A DNA stretch of 64,000 nt from an uncultured Acetatifactor sp. (GCA_947630715.1 CANRIP010000003.1:36253-100252), one strand, 5' to 3'; positions 1-9,293 are shown, counted from the first letter of the stretch. Translations and numbers: made by a program. Notes: generated by a model from the sequence alone, not told the origin.

Positions 1-1139
1 GCCGCCTTGACCGTTTCATTCTGGGCCACAAAGCCGGCGGTCAGCGCGCCTCCCTTCGAGGTGATCTGAATGTGAAGGGTTCCGAGATTTTCCGGGTGCA
101 ACTGCATCTCCAGATTGGAAATCTCCGGCCGTACCTGGATTCTCATGTAGTCCATGATCTGGCGCATAATATCCTGGGTCTGCGAAGTGAATGTCTGCGC
201 AGGCGCTTCCGTCCGCTGCATCGAAACGTCGAATCCGGTTCGGAACGATTCGGCGCGCACATTCTGCCATACCGCCTGTTCGTGTCCGTCCCTGCGGGAA
301 TCGCTCCGCCTTTGGGCGTCGCCTTCCTCTCGGTTTCCGATCTGCTCCCTTCCGGTATCCTGCCCTTCCGCTTTTTCTGCCACAGGCACGTCCACAGGGG
401 TTTCCTTTTCCTCCGGGATCTCCGGTTTCTCTGAACCAAGAAGGGTCTCCGGGGCCGTTTCCCTTTGCTGCGTGTCTGCCAGAACGGATATCTCCGGCAT
501 TTCCTCCGGTTCCGTCTGAGGGGTTTCCAGAATTTCCTCCAACTGTCCGGGGCTGATTTCCAGCTCCTTTGCCGCCTGGTCCAGCAGACTGTCCGCGGTC
601 TGTGTCAGATTCCGGTAACTCTCATACAGTCCGTCGTTTGTCACCAGTTCGTAGACATCCTCCGCCCCCGCCAGTTTCAGGAGCAATCCGCTCAGCTTTT
701 CCGGGTTCAGCACGTCCATCCGGTCCATTCCCAGCTCTCCCATCACCTGCGAAAGCTCCTTGACGTCAACGCCGAAAGCGTCGGCAATCTGCCGGATCAG
801 GTCCTCCGCTGCCGTTCCCAGGACGGATAGGATTTCCTCCAGCTTTTCCTCGGTGATTTCCCCGCCGGTTTCCTGAGGCTGCATTTCTTCCGGGGCCGGT
901 TCGCCGTCCCTCACTCTCGCCCTGTGGGCGTCCCTGGCCTTCAGAGAATCTCCGGGTGTTTTTTTCACCCCGCCGCTCTCTTTGGCGGAAACGCTTTCTT
1001 CCTTTGGTTTGGGAGCGCCCGCGTCCGTCCGGCTGTCCAGCACAGCCTGAAAGCCGCCCGCCGCCTTTTTGACATTCGCCCCCGCGCCGCCTGCCATTCC
1101 CAGGACAGAGCCTACATCCTTTACGGGTGTGCTAGTCAT
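1..1139 (-). CDS. fliK: Flagellar hook-length control protein FliK (C-terminus cut by window edge)
   Basis: The frame is open from an ATG at 1139, behind a strong AAGGAGG ribosome-binding site, to the window edge, giving about 379 residues. The middle is Glu/Pro-rich low complexity, as usual for FliK. The last part, about residues 347-379, carries the C-terminal Flg_hook signature LHPENLGTLHI, which switches export specificity from hook to filament once the hook is complete. It acts at the flagellar export gate. It follows ylxF on the same strand, the Bacillus order fliJ-ylxF-fliK. The last residues and stop lie outside the window. Confidence 0.9.
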   Translation of the reverse strand, partial: MTSTPVKDVGSVLGMAGGAGANVKKAAGGFQAVLDSRTDAGAPKPKEESVSAKESGGVKKTPGDSLKARDAHRARVRDGEPAPEEMQPQETGGEITEEKLEEILSVLGTAAEDLIRQIADAFGVDVKELSQVMGELGMDRMDVLNPEKLSGLLLKLAGAEDVYELVTNDGLYESYRNLTQTADSLLDQAAKELEISPGQLEEILETPQTEPEEMPEISVLADTQQRETAPETLLGSEKPEIPEEKETPVDVPVAEKAEGQDTGREQIGNREEGDAQRRSDSRRDGHEQAVWQNVRAESFRTGFDVSMQRTEAPAQTFTSQTQDIMRQIMDYMRIQVRPEISNLEMQLHPENLGTLHIQITSKGGALTAGFVAQNETVKA

Positions 1140-1254
1140 TTCTGACCTCCTTTCTTTAATTATCAATGTACATGAAACTTTTATAGAAAAATTCGCCGGC
1201 AAAAATCCGCCTTTGAAATTCTTCTCACCTATATTATTCGGCCGAAACCTTCAT

Positions 1255-1296
1255 TTTCTTAAGAGTCCGGATCCATTTCTTAAGAGTCCGGATCCA
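1255..1296. repeat. 21-bp tandem duplication at the end of ylxF
   Basis: Two identical 21-bp copies (1255-1275 and 1276-1296) sit head to tail. On the minus strand each copy encodes Met-Asp-Pro-Asp-Ser followed by TAA, so the duplication repeats the last codons and stop of ylxF. The second stop lies just outside the gene. Confidence 0.9.
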
Positions 1297-2140
1297 TAAT
1301 CGCCGCAACTTTCGCGCCGAACTCGGCGGTCATCTGGTTCATGATCGCCCCTCTGGATTCCGCGTTCATGGCGTTTAAGATCTTGGCCACCTGATTCACA
1401 TCCGTCATTTCCTCCAGCAGAGCGGCCGCCGCCTTGGGTTTCATCTGGGTAAAGGAGCTTACATAGTCCTGGAACTGAGTGCTTTCCTCCAGTTGAACCA
1501 CCACCTGGCGGTACAGCGCCTCCGCGGTGGCGGGGTTCATTTCCTCATACCACTTTCTGTATTCTTCCGCGCCGGGGCCCTTGTCGGAATACACCACTTC
1601 CTCATAAAATTCATTCTGGATCCTCTGGAACTCCACCTGAGCCGCCTCAAACTCCTGAAGCCTTGCCACCTCGGCCCGCAGCTTTTCCAGATCGGAGTCT
1701 TTCGCGTTGGCCGCGTTCTGAAGCCTCTCCACCTCCAGCTCCAGCTCCTGGATATAGGCAACCGCATCCGTCAGGCTGGAATACCCGCCGAAACTTTCCG
1801 GATCGTTGGTCTCCGTGATCGCGGTACGGGGCAGGATCCGGTTCACCACCGGAACGTCCTTCAGAATGGGAGCCAGGACGGAACTGCCGAACCCTCCCAC
1901 ATCCAGCTTGATAATCACGCAGATCACGGCGATCCATAACAGGACGATAAACGTTGTGGCCGCAAAGGTCACAAAGCCGTTCCCTTCCTCGTCCCCGAGG
2001 GCCTCCTCCTGCCTGGCGATCTCCTTGGCCCTTCGTTTCACCTCTTTGCGCTGATTTTTCTGATCTTTTTTCAGTTGTTTTTTCTCATTCTGTATTCTGT
2101 TTTTTTCCGTTTTTGCTTCGGCAGTCAATTCCTTTGCCAT
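1280..2140 (-). CDS. ylxF: YlxF/MotE-like flagellar protein with MgtE-N-like C-terminal domain
   Basis: 286 residues. A very charged Lys/Arg/Glu N-terminus (about 1-50) precedes a single membrane segment at about 57-78. A coiled coil follows (about 125-180), then a helical C-terminal domain resembling the intracellular N domain of MgtE, a FliG-like superhelix. Proteins of this form (YlxF, MotE, FlbB) sit between fliJ and fliK in Gram-positive flagellar operons and are thought to help the export apparatus or stator assemble. Topology suggests most of the protein lies outside the membrane with a short cytoplasmic tail. The exact role is inferred from context. Confidence 0.8.
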   Translation of the reverse strand: MAKELTAEAKTEKNRIQNEKKQLKKDQKNQRKEVKRRAKEIARQEEALGDEEGNGFVTFAATTFIVLLWIAVICVIIKLDVGGFGSSVLAPILKDVPVVNRILPRTAITETNDPESFGGYSSLTDAVAYIQELELEVERLQNAANAKDSDLEKLRAEVARLQEFEAAQVEFQRIQNEFYEEVVYSDKGPGAEEYRKWYEEMNPATAEALYRQVVVQLEESTQFQDYVSSFTQMKPKAAAALLEEMTDVNQVAKILNAMNAESRGAIMNQMTAEFGAKVAAIMDPDS

Positions 2141-2158
2141 AGCGACCTCACATTCCGC

Positions 2159-2629
2159 CTAGACCGGCACCTTCTTGCCTTCTTCGTTTCTGCGCTGTCC
2201 GTAAACGTAACTGGTCAGTTCGTCCACTTCCTTGCCCTCCCGCCTGTTTTCTTCCGCCAGAAACTGCTGGAAGGCCTTTTCCTTCAGGTTTTCATGGGTC
2301 TTTCGCTCCTGCATCACTTCCGTAAGGCGCCCCCGCATCCTTTCCAGCTCCCGCCTGGCGGCGTCCACGCATGTTACCTGATCCGCGATAAAGTGATCCA
2401 GGGTCAATATCGCCGTTTGATTTTCTTCGATCTGTCTCAGGTCAAGCTCCCCGTTTAAAAGCTGCGCCGCACGGCCCTCATACTCCCTCTTTCTCTGCCT
2501 GAGGCGTTCCAGCTTTTCCTCCTCCCGGTCCAGGGCGGCTCGGGCCGCCGCGAACTCCTGCTTTGCCTGCGTTTCCATTTTCAGCTTAATATCCAGAATA
2601 CTCTGCATGGAATAACGAAACCGCGCCAT
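2159..2629 (-). CDS. fliJ: Flagellar export chaperone FliJ
   Basis: 156 residues, almost entirely charged alpha helix predicted to form a long antiparallel coiled coil, the usual size and form of FliJ. It starts MARFRYSMQSILDIK, close to family N-termini. FliJ is the stalk-like subunit of the FliH-FliI-FliJ export ATPase; it resembles the gamma subunit of F1 and couples ATP hydrolysis to FlhA. It follows fliI after 29 bp. The ATG at 2629 has a GGGAGTGG ribosome-binding site. Sequence identity is weak as always for FliJ, so the call rests on form plus position. Confidence 0.85.
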   Translation of the reverse strand: MARFRYSMQSILDIKLKMETQAKQEFAAARAALDREEEKLERLRQRKREYEGRAAQLLNGELDLRQIEENQTAILTLDHFIADQVTCVDAARRELERMRGRLTEVMQERKTHENLKEKAFQQFLAEENRREGKEVDELTSYVYGQRRNEEGKKVPV

Positions 2630-2658
2630 ATTACCACTCCCGTTTGATATAGGATCCG

Positions 2659-3975
2659 TCAGTTCTCAAAAAGCCCTTCCAGCAGGGAAACGCTGGTCTC
2701 AAAATCAAACTTCTCATCCGTGCCCTGGCACAAAAATTCGTTGACCGCGTCGATCTTTGTGATGGCGTAGTCGATGGACGGATTACTGCCGTTTTTATAA
2801 GCGCCGATGTTGATCAGATCCTCCGCCTCGCTGTAAGTCGCAAGCACGTTTTTCAGTTTGCCCGCCGCCTGCTTGTGATTCCGGTCCGTGATCTGGCTCA
2901 TACACCGGGAAATACTCTGGAGAATGTCGATGGCGGGATAATGGTTCTTATGCCCCAGCCTTCTGTCCAGCATAATATGCCCGTCCAGGATGCTTCGCGC
3001 CGTATCCGTGATGGGCTCGTTGAAATCGTCCCCGTCCACCAGCACCGTGTAAAGCCCCGTGATGGAGCCCTTGGCCGCCCGTCCGGCCCGTTCCAGCAGT
3101 TTCGGCATCTCCGAGTAAACGCTGGGAGGATAGCCTCTGCTGACGGGAGGTTCCCCGCTGGCAAGGCCGATTTCCCTCTGCGCCATGGAAAACCGGGTCA
3201 GGGAATCCATCATCAAAAGCACGTCCTTCCCCTGATCCCGGAAGTATTCCGCAATAGCGGTGGCGGTTTTCGCGGCCTTGTTGCGCTCCAGCGCCGGGCG
3301 GTCGGAAGTGGCGACCACCACCACGGAACGGCGCATCCCTTCCTCCCCCAGATCCCTCTCGATAAATTCCCGGACTTCCCTGCCCCGCTCGCCGATGAGC
3401 CCGATCACATTGATATCCGCTTTCGTGTTTCTGGCAAACATCCCCATCAGCGTGGATTTCCCCACGCCGGATCCTGCAAAAATGCCGATTCTCTGTCCCT
3501 TCCCCACGGTGATCAGACCGTCCACCGCTTTGACTCCCAGGGGCAGAACCTGGTCGATAATCTCTCTCTCCATGGGATCCGGCGGCGCGGCTTCCACCGT
3601 GTAGGGCGTCCCGGAAGGAGCCCTTCCGTCCAACGGCCTGCCAAGGCCGTCCAGGGTCTGGCCCAGAAGGCTGTCGTCCACATACACCGTCAGCGGATGC
3701 CCCGTATTTTCCACCATGCTCCCCAATCCGATTCCATCCACGGAATCATAGGGCATTAAAAGAGTCTTTTTGTCCTTGAAACCTACCACTTCCGCCATAA
3801 TCGGCCGGGCGTCCTCGCCCTCCGGATAGATCTGGCAGACGTCTCCCAGCTTTGCGTCCGGTCCGGCGGATTCAATGGTCAGCCCTACCACGTTGACCAC
3901 TTTCCCAAGTCTGCGCACAAAGCTCTGGTCATACAGCTTTTCATATTTGCCAAAATCCACATACACCCTGCGCAA
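2659..3975 (-). CDS. fliI: Flagellum-specific export ATPase FliI
   Basis: 438 residues, full length for FliI. The Walker A loop GSGVGKST is at about 168-175 and the Walker B region contains VLLMMDSLTRF. The core carries RecA/F1-beta-like motifs such as GERGREVREFI. The enzyme powers and organises export of flagellar subunits with FliH and FliJ in the cytoplasm. The chosen start is a TTG at 3975, eight bases after GGAGGA; that site overlaps the end of fliH, so the two are probably translationally coupled. Confidence 0.95.
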   Translation of the reverse strand: MRRVYVDFGKYEKLYDQSFVRRLGKVVNVVGLTIESAGPDAKLGDVCQIYPEGEDARPIMAEVVGFKDKKTLLMPYDSVDGIGLGSMVENTGHPLTVYVDDSLLGQTLDGLGRPLDGRAPSGTPYTVEAAPPDPMEREIIDQVLPLGVKAVDGLITVGKGQRIGIFAGSGVGKSTLMGMFARNTKADINVIGLIGERGREVREFIERDLGEEGMRRSVVVVATSDRPALERNKAAKTATAIAEYFRDQGKDVLLMMDSLTRFSMAQREIGLASGEPPVSRGYPPSVYSEMPKLLERAGRAAKGSITGLYTVLVDGDDFNEPITDTARSILDGHIMLDRRLGHKNHYPAIDILQSISRCMSQITDRNHKQAAGKLKNVLATYSEAEDLINIGAYKNGSNPSIDYAITKIDAVNEFLCQGTDEKFDFETSVSLLEGLFEN

Positions 3976-3979
3976 GACT

Positions 3980-4819
3980 TCATTCCTCCTTCGACCACGC
4001 CAACAGCATCAGCTTTTGTTTCAGTCCCGCAAGCTGTGTGCCCAGTCCGCAGTCAAAAATGCCGCTGTCCGTCTCGATCATGCACTGGTTTTTCCCCAGC
4101 GTCGCGTCCTCCACAATCTCCACGCTCCCGGCGCCGGAGACGGTTCCCTCCACCAGACGGTCCTTCTGCATGGAAACCGTATCGTAATCCTCTCTGGATA
4201 CATGGATCAGATAATTGCCGCCGCCCTCCAGCCGGTGGAGCGTATTGGAAATCAAATGACAGACCAGATCCCGGTCGGAGCTTAAATCCACCTGGAAAAT
4301 ATGTTCATAGATCGACGCGATCGTATCCACAAATTTCGGCTCCAGTTCCTCCATCATCTGCTGGTACTCCGCCTCCAGTTGACGGGTCTTTTCCTGAAAT
4401 TCCCTTTTTACCCCGTCTGCTTCCGCCCTGGCCTTTGCCTGGCCTTCCTCATACCCCTGCTGCCTGGCCTGATCATACACACGCTTTTTCTCGGCTTCCG
4501 CCTGCTTTTTGGCGTCTTCCATGATTGCGGCCGCATCCCCGCGGGCCTGGTTCAGCAAAGCGTCGGCCTCCTCACGGGCCTGATTCAGCATAGCCTGAAC
4601 AACTTCCCCGGCGCTTGCGGCGCCCTCCAAATGCTCCTCCCCGGATCCGGAGTACGCCGTTTCAGTTTCAGAGCCGAAACCAACGTCCTCTCCCTCCGTT
4701 TCGGATGCCCTTCTCGCAAAAACAGTTTCCTCCCGCCGGCGGAGCAGCTCGTTGGTGTCAATGATTCTCGTCTCCTCCGCGTCCACCGCGTTATACTGCT
4801 TGATCAGATTTCTAGACAA
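3980..4819 (-). CDS. fliH: Flagellar assembly protein FliH (export ATPase regulator)
   Basis: A strongly charged coiled-coil protein, followed by a conserved C-terminal region (about 170-279) of FliH type, homologous to the F1 b/delta stalk. FliH binds FliI and tethers it to the C ring. I prefer a TTG at 4819, which gives 279 residues starting SRNLIKQYN. It sits 8 bases after GGAGGTGA and overlaps the last 8 bases of fliG. A GTG at 4831 is in frame but has no spaced ribosome-binding site. The gene is coupled to fliG upstream and fliI downstream. Confidence 0.85.
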   Translation of the reverse strand: MSRNLIKQYNAVDAEETRIIDTNELLRRREETVFARRASETEGEDVGFGSETETAYSGSGEEHLEGAASAGEVVQAMLNQAREEADALLNQARGDAAAIMEDAKKQAEAEKKRVYDQARQQGYEEGQAKARAEADGVKREFQEKTRQLEAEYQQMMEELEPKFVDTIASIYEHIFQVDLSSDRDLVCHLISNTLHRLEGGGNYLIHVSREDYDTVSMQKDRLVEGTVSGAGSVEIVEDATLGKNQCMIETDSGIFDCGLGTQLAGLKQKLMLLAWSKEE

Positions 4820-5831
4820 CGATCTCGTCACCTCCGCCTCTGGAGATCACAATTTCGCCGGAATCCTCCAGTTTCCTGATAATATTGACGATCTTCTGCT
4901 GCGCTTCCTCCACGTCCTTCATACGGACAGGCCCCATGAATTCCATATCTTCCTTGATCATAACCGCAAGACGCTTTGACACATTGTTGAAGATGGCGTT
5001 CTGCACCTGCTCGTTGGCGTTCTTCAGGGCAATGGACAGATCGTTTGTCTCCACGTCACGCAGCACGCGCTGGATCGCTCTGTCGTCCAGCAGCAGAATA
5101 TCTTCGAACACAAACATTTTCTTTCTGATCTCGTCCGCCAGCTCCGGCTCCTCGATTTCCAGAGTCTCCATGATGTGGCGCTCGGTGCCCCGGTCCACCG
5201 TATTGAGGATTTCCACCACCGCGTCCACGCCGCCGATAATGGTGTAGTCCTGATTGACAAGGCTTGCCAGCTTGGATTCCAGCACTTTCTCCACCTCCTT
5301 GATCACATCGGGGCTGGTGCGGTCCATGACGGCGATTCTTCTGGCCACATCCGCCTGTCTGTCCGGGGACAGGGCTGAAATAATGATGGCCGCCTGGCTG
5401 GGGGACAGGTAGGACAGAATCAGGGCGATGGTCTGAGGGTGTTCGTCCTGAATAAAGTTGATCAACTGGGTTGCGTCCGTCTTTCTCACAAATTCGAACG
5501 GTTTTACCTGCAAGGACGCCGTCAGCTTGCCGATCACGTCCATTGCCTTCTCCGTACCCAGCGCCTTCTCCAGCAGATCCTTGGCGTAATTGATGCCGCC
5601 CTCCGCAATATACTGCTGCGCAAGGCAGACTTCGTAAAACTCGTTGATCACCGCCTCCTTCACCTGAGGCGTCACGCTTCTGGTGTTGGCGATCTCCAGA
5701 GTCAGTTCCTCGATCTCCTCCTCCTTCAGATGCTTGAAGATCGCGGCGGACCGCTCCGGCCCCAGGGCAATCAGAAGAACGGCCGCTTTTTGGATTCCTT
5801 TTAAATTGTCACTGCCTGAACTTTTCGACAT
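4812..5831 (-). CDS. fliG: Flagellar motor switch protein FliG
   Basis: 339 residues, the normal length. N-terminal, middle (armadillo-type, with the EHPQTIALIL segment) and C-terminal torque domains are all recognisable. The C-terminus has the charged helix LLLDDRAIQRVLRDVE, which meets the stator protein MotA. FliG forms the upper part of the cytoplasmic C ring, sets rotation direction with FliM, and binds the C-terminal tail of FliF. The gene lies between fliF and fliH in the basal-body operon. Confidence 0.97.
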   Translation of the reverse strand: MSKSSGSDNLKGIQKAAVLLIALGPERSAAIFKHLKEEEIEELTLEIANTRSVTPQVKEAVINEFYEVCLAQQYIAEGGINYAKDLLEKALGTEKAMDVIGKLTASLQVKPFEFVRKTDATQLINFIQDEHPQTIALILSYLSPSQAAIIISALSPDRQADVARRIAVMDRTSPDVIKEVEKVLESKLASLVNQDYTIIGGVDAVVEILNTVDRGTERHIMETLEIEEPELADEIRKKMFVFEDILLLDDRAIQRVLRDVETNDLSIALKNANEQVQNAIFNNVSKRLAVMIKEDMEFMGPVRMKDVEEAQQKIVNIIRKLEDSGEIVISRGGGDEIVV

Positions 5832-5858
5832 AGCGATCCTTCATTCCTTTCGCAGACT

Positions 5859-7472
5859 TTAATTCCAGTCCTCGTTAAGCCAGTTGCGCAGCAGGGTTGC
5901 CACGGCTTCCGGGTTTTCGTCCACAAACTTTTCGATTAAGAGGCGCGTCTCCGACTTGGATTCCACCTCCAGATCCTCCAGTCCGCTGTCGGAAGTGGAC
6001 TGAAGCATATCTTCCACAGACAGCTCCTCCTCTTCCTGTTCGCCCTTTTTGGCTCGCATGCTGCGCAGGACCACAAAGGCCAGAAGACCCAGGATCAGGA
6101 CGATCATGACAATGCTTAAAATATCCGTGCCGCTGACGGAAAAGCCCTCCGCGTCATAAAACACGGGAGACTGATACGCGATGATGGTAATCCGATCCGC
6201 GCTGATGCCGGTGGCGTTGGCCGCCATGGCATAATATTCCTCGTCCACTTCCAGCCGGACGTCTGCGCTGTTCGCCTCCTTGAAATCCTCCCAGGTCATG
6301 CCGTCTTCCAGAAGGCCCTGGCGTCTGACCCTGTCCTCATAATATTCCCGGTAAGAAATCAGCGCCACAGACATGGAGGAATCTTCGTAATTGATGCTGC
6401 CCGCCAGCGTCTTCTGATACTCCGCCATCTCGTTCGGCAGATAATCGGTATCCGTCTCACTGGTTTCGCTTTCGCTGCTGTTGCCGTTGGGCCACACATA
6501 GGTGGTGCCGATATCGCTGTCGTTGGAATCGGTCCCGGGCACTCCGTCCACGCCGTTGGTGCTGCTGGATTGATACTCGGATCTGTGGCCGTACAGGCCC
6601 TGGTCATGATCCTCGTCGGTATAATACTCCTTGATGGTTTTCTCGTATTCCGTGTAATCCACGTTCAGCCGGGCCACTACCGTAATATTGTCGTACTGGC
6701 CCGTGCCGTAAAAGGCTCTCGTCACCTGGCTGTTCAGCATGGACTGAGCCTGGTTTTGCAGCTCCTGGATGGAATTTGCCACGCCCACGCTGGAATAATC
6801 ATCGCCGCCGGCAAACAACAGCTCGCCGTTCTGATCCAGGATGGTGATATTGGCCGTCGTCTCGTTCCCCAAAGCCGCGGCGGCCGCTCTCGCCACGGCG
6901 GCGGCGTTGGCGGAAGTGAAGTTCACATTGTTGGCCAGGGTCAACTGGATATAGGCGGAGGCGTCCGTCTCCTGCGCGATCAACGTGCCGTTCTGAGGGC
7001 CGGGATCCAGTATGACGGTGGCGTCCTTCACTCCCTCAATTTCACAGAAGGCTTGCTCAAGCTCCGCCTGCCGGGCCTGGTTGTACATCTTTTCCCGGTC
7101 GGAGGCGGTGGTGCTCATGCTGTAATCCATGTAATCGCTGAGTTTAAAGGAATCCGGCACATACCCTGCCGATCCCATAGCCAGAATCGCCACGGAGCGC
7201 TGGCTCTCCTCCACGTCGATCACCAGCCCCGTGTCGGAAACCCGGTAATTGATTCCCGCGGACTCCAGAATCGAAACGATCTCCGAAGCCTCCGCGCTGT
7301 CCTCACAGGTGACCAGTTCCTCATAGTTCGGTCTGGAAAATACATATATAATGATTGCAAAGGCGAAGATCACCGCGGCGGTAATGGAAACGATCACCGT
7401 TTTCTGCCGGGAAGTGAATTTATTCCACCAGTCCAATATTTTTTGGAGTATTCCTTTCAGCCTGTCAGCCAT
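5859..7472 (-). CDS. fliF: Flagellar MS-ring protein FliF
   Basis: 537 residues. A membrane segment near residues 26-46 is followed by a periplasmic (YscJ/FliF) ring-building domain containing SRPNYEELV. A Ser/Thr-rich variable middle, a second membrane segment near 435-455, and a cytoplasmic acidic tail follow. The tail ends in the helix that binds FliG (LLIEKFVDENPEAVATLL). This is the complete architecture of the MS ring on which the rod and export gate are built. The ATG at 7472 follows GGGAGAAG. Confidence 0.97.
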   Translation of the reverse strand: MADRLKGILQKILDWWNKFTSRQKTVIVSITAAVIFAFAIIIYVFSRPNYEELVTCEDSAEASEIVSILESAGINYRVSDTGLVIDVEESQRSVAILAMGSAGYVPDSFKLSDYMDYSMSTTASDREKMYNQARQAELEQAFCEIEGVKDATVILDPGPQNGTLIAQETDASAYIQLTLANNVNFTSANAAAVARAAAAALGNETTANITILDQNGELLFAGGDDYSSVGVANSIQELQNQAQSMLNSQVTRAFYGTGQYDNITVVARLNVDYTEYEKTIKEYYTDEDHDQGLYGHRSEYQSSSTNGVDGVPGTDSNDSDIGTTYVWPNGNSSESETSETDTDYLPNEMAEYQKTLAGSINYEDSSMSVALISYREYYEDRVRRQGLLEDGMTWEDFKEANSADVRLEVDEEYYAMAANATGISADRITIIAYQSPVFYDAEGFSVSGTDILSIVMIVLILGLLAFVVLRSMRAKKGEQEEEELSVEDMLQSTSDSGLEDLEVESKSETRLLIEKFVDENPEAVATLLRNWLNEDWN

Positions 7473-7522
7473 AATACTTCTCCCTTGGTAGTTTTATATG
7501 CCCGGGATTCCCAGGCAGTGCA

Positions 7523-7858
7523 TCAGATCTGCATCTGCATGAGTTCTCTGTAAGCCTCCAGGAACTTGTCCCTGACGGCCACCGTATACTGCAGAGCGGC
7601 GGACGCCTTCTGCATGGCGATGGTCAGATCATGACTGTTCTCCGTCTCGCCCAGGGCAAACTTGACTTCCTCGTCCTCCCAGTCCGACAAATAACTGTTT
7701 GTGGTTTTAATATTGTCGATGGCCGTATTCAAAAAGCTGTCAAACAGGGTGCTGTCCACCGTATCTTCCTTCTTGGTCAGAGAGCCCGTCAAGGAGGCTT
7801 CCTCCAGGTTGTTCAGTCTGGTGACGCCAAGTAACCCCGTAATCGCCGATATTTCCAT
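7523..7858 (-). CDS. fliE: Flagellar hook-basal body protein FliE
   Basis: 111 residues when started at the ATG at 7858, which follows a GGGGAG ribosome-binding site. The longer open frame upstream has a basic, unrelated extension and is not used. The C-terminus carries the FliE signature, with helix AMQKASAALQYTVAVRDKFL and end EAYRELMQMQI. FliE joins the MS ring to the proximal rod and is the first exported rod subunit. It lies between flgC and fliF, as in most Gram-positive flagellar operons. Confidence 0.92.
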   Translation of the reverse strand: MEISAITGLLGVTRLNNLEEASLTGSLTKKEDTVDSTLFDSFLNTAIDNIKTTNSYLSDWEDEEVKFALGETENSHDLTIAMQKASAALQYTVAVRDKFLEAYRELMQMQI

Positions 7859-8035
7859 TTTTTCTCCCCGTTTCCGCGCTGTCTGTCTCACATGCCGGAT
7901 CCGCGGCAGGCAGCGCGCCGCCCCAGATCCCCGCTGAACGCGGGCCGTTTCCGTCCTCTCGTTATGCCAAAGCGGAAAGAGCCACACAAAATGGGCCTGC
8001 TTTGATTTCAGGCCGCATTGATTTTCCGTTACGGA

Positions 8036-8488
8036 TTAACCCCTGCCGATCTCAAGCCCCTGCACCGCCATGGATTTGCTGGCGTTAAACGCCGTGGCGT
8101 TTGCCTCATAGGCCCGGCTTGCGTCGATCATATTGGTCATTTCCGTGATAATATTCACATTGGGATATGTAACGTAGCCGTTCTCGTCCGCATCGGGATG
8201 AGAAGGATCGTAAACCATGTTCATCTCCGTCTCATAATCTTCATATACGCCGGTCACCTTTACGCCCTGTCCCGTGTAGCCGTGGCCGTAAGCGGCCTCT
8301 CCCAGAACCCGGCTGAAACTGGTCTGGCCGCCCTTCTCGCCAAAGGTCACAACCTTTCTGCGGTAGGGGGTGCCGTCCGCCGTGCGGGTGCTGCTGGCGT
8401 TGGCGACATTCTCGGAAATAATGTCCATACGGTATCTCTGAGCCGTCATACCGGACGCGTTGATGTTAAAAGCAGAAAACATACTCAT
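8036..8488 (-). CDS. flgC: Flagellar basal-body rod protein FlgC
   Basis: 150 residues. The N-terminal rod motif SGMTAQRYRMDIISENVANA and the C-terminal helix with DASRAYEANATAFNASK are both present. These pair as the coiled D0 domain in the proximal rod. FlgC is exported without a signal peptide through the flagellar apparatus. It lies 81 bp after flgB and before fliE. Confidence 0.96.
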   Translation of the reverse strand: MSMFSAFNINASGMTAQRYRMDIISENVANASSTRTADGTPYRRKVVTFGEKGGQTSFSRVLGEAAYGHGYTGQGVKVTGVYEDYETEMNMVYDPSHPDADENGYVTYPNVNIITEMTNMIDASRAYEANATAFNASKSMAVQGLEIGRG

Positions 8489-8569
8489 GTCTGATTCCTC
8501 CGTTTCCGTGGCGAAACCGCCTGGCCTCAGGGGCCGCCCTCCTTTTTCCTTCCGTTACCCGCCCCAGCG

Positions 8570-8959
8570 TCACTGCATGACGGTGGACAGGTTGGTAAAC
8601 TCCTGATTGATACTGGTAATCAGGCCCTGATATTTGATCTGGTTTTCCGCCAGCATGGCGTTTTCGTTTTCGATATCCACATTGTTGCCGTCGATACGGT
8701 AGGAGTAATTGGAATAATCCGTGTAAGTCCTGCCGTTCAGCCGGCTCATCTTCAGATCCGCCACCTTCTGATCCGTGCTCTCGTAGCGGTTTCTCCCCAG
8801 CTCCCTCTTTAAAATGGACTCAAAGGCGATATCCTGCCTTTTGTAACCGGGGGTGTCCACGTTGGCAATATTGTTGGAAATCGCCTGGTTGCGCAGCCAA
8901 CTGGCGTCCGCAGCCTTATCCAGCATCCTGATATAATCGAATACATTGGTTCGGATCAT
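8570..8959 (-). CDS. flgB: Flagellar basal-body rod protein FlgB
   Basis: 129 residues from the ATG at 8959, which follows AGGAAGG; an upstream extension in the same frame is basic and unlike the family. It contains the rod signature AISNNIANVDTPGYKRQDI near the N-terminus and a helical C-terminus ending NLSTVMQ. FlgB is the first gene of the basal-body operon and forms part of the proximal rod with FlgC and FliE. Confidence 0.95.
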   Translation of the reverse strand: MIRTNVFDYIRMLDKAADASWLRNQAISNNIANVDTPGYKRQDIAFESILKRELGRNRYESTDQKVADLKMSRLNGRTYTDYSNYSYRIDGNNVDIENENAMLAENQIKYQGLITSINQEFTNLSTVMQ

Positions 8960-9073
8960 CTTTCCTTCCTTTCTGCCGCGCTCCCGCGGCCCGGCCTTTC
9001 GGGATCCGCGCCCTGCGCCGGACTTCCGTGGCCTTTTGAAACACAAACAAAGCGGAAACATCCACTCTATTTT

Positions 9074-9101
9074 ATTATAGTGAATTTTCGTAAAAAGACA
9101 A
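9074..9101 (-). promoter_or_regulatory. Sigma-A-type promoter of the flgB flagellar operon
   Basis: On the minus strand TTGTCT (9096-9101) is followed after 16 bp by a perfect TATAAT (9074-9079), about 115 bp before flgB. It is the only good promoter between codY and flgB, so it probably drives the operon. A CodY-like site overlaps its spacer. Confidence 0.65.
9083..9097. promoter_or_regulatory. CodY-box-like sequence within the flagellar promoter
   Basis: AATTTTCGTAAAAAG matches 11 of 15 positions of the CodY consensus AATTTTCWGAAAATT. It sits between the -35 and -10 of the flgB promoter, where a bound repressor would block polymerase. CodY represses the fla/che operon in Bacillus subtilis. 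Function here is inferred. Confidence 0.4.
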
Positions 9102-9293
9102 TACATTTTGTTTCATTTTGTCCAAAAACCATTATTTGCCTCCCCCATATGCGTCCTCGATCCCCCCTTTCCCCATACGCAAAAAAGGATCTATTGATCG
9201 AAACCGCATTCAATAAATCCTTTTATTCCGGCGGTCTGCCGGCTCTCTCCATCCTTTTCCCTGTTCAGTTGTCTCCGGGGGCATCCTTCCCCG

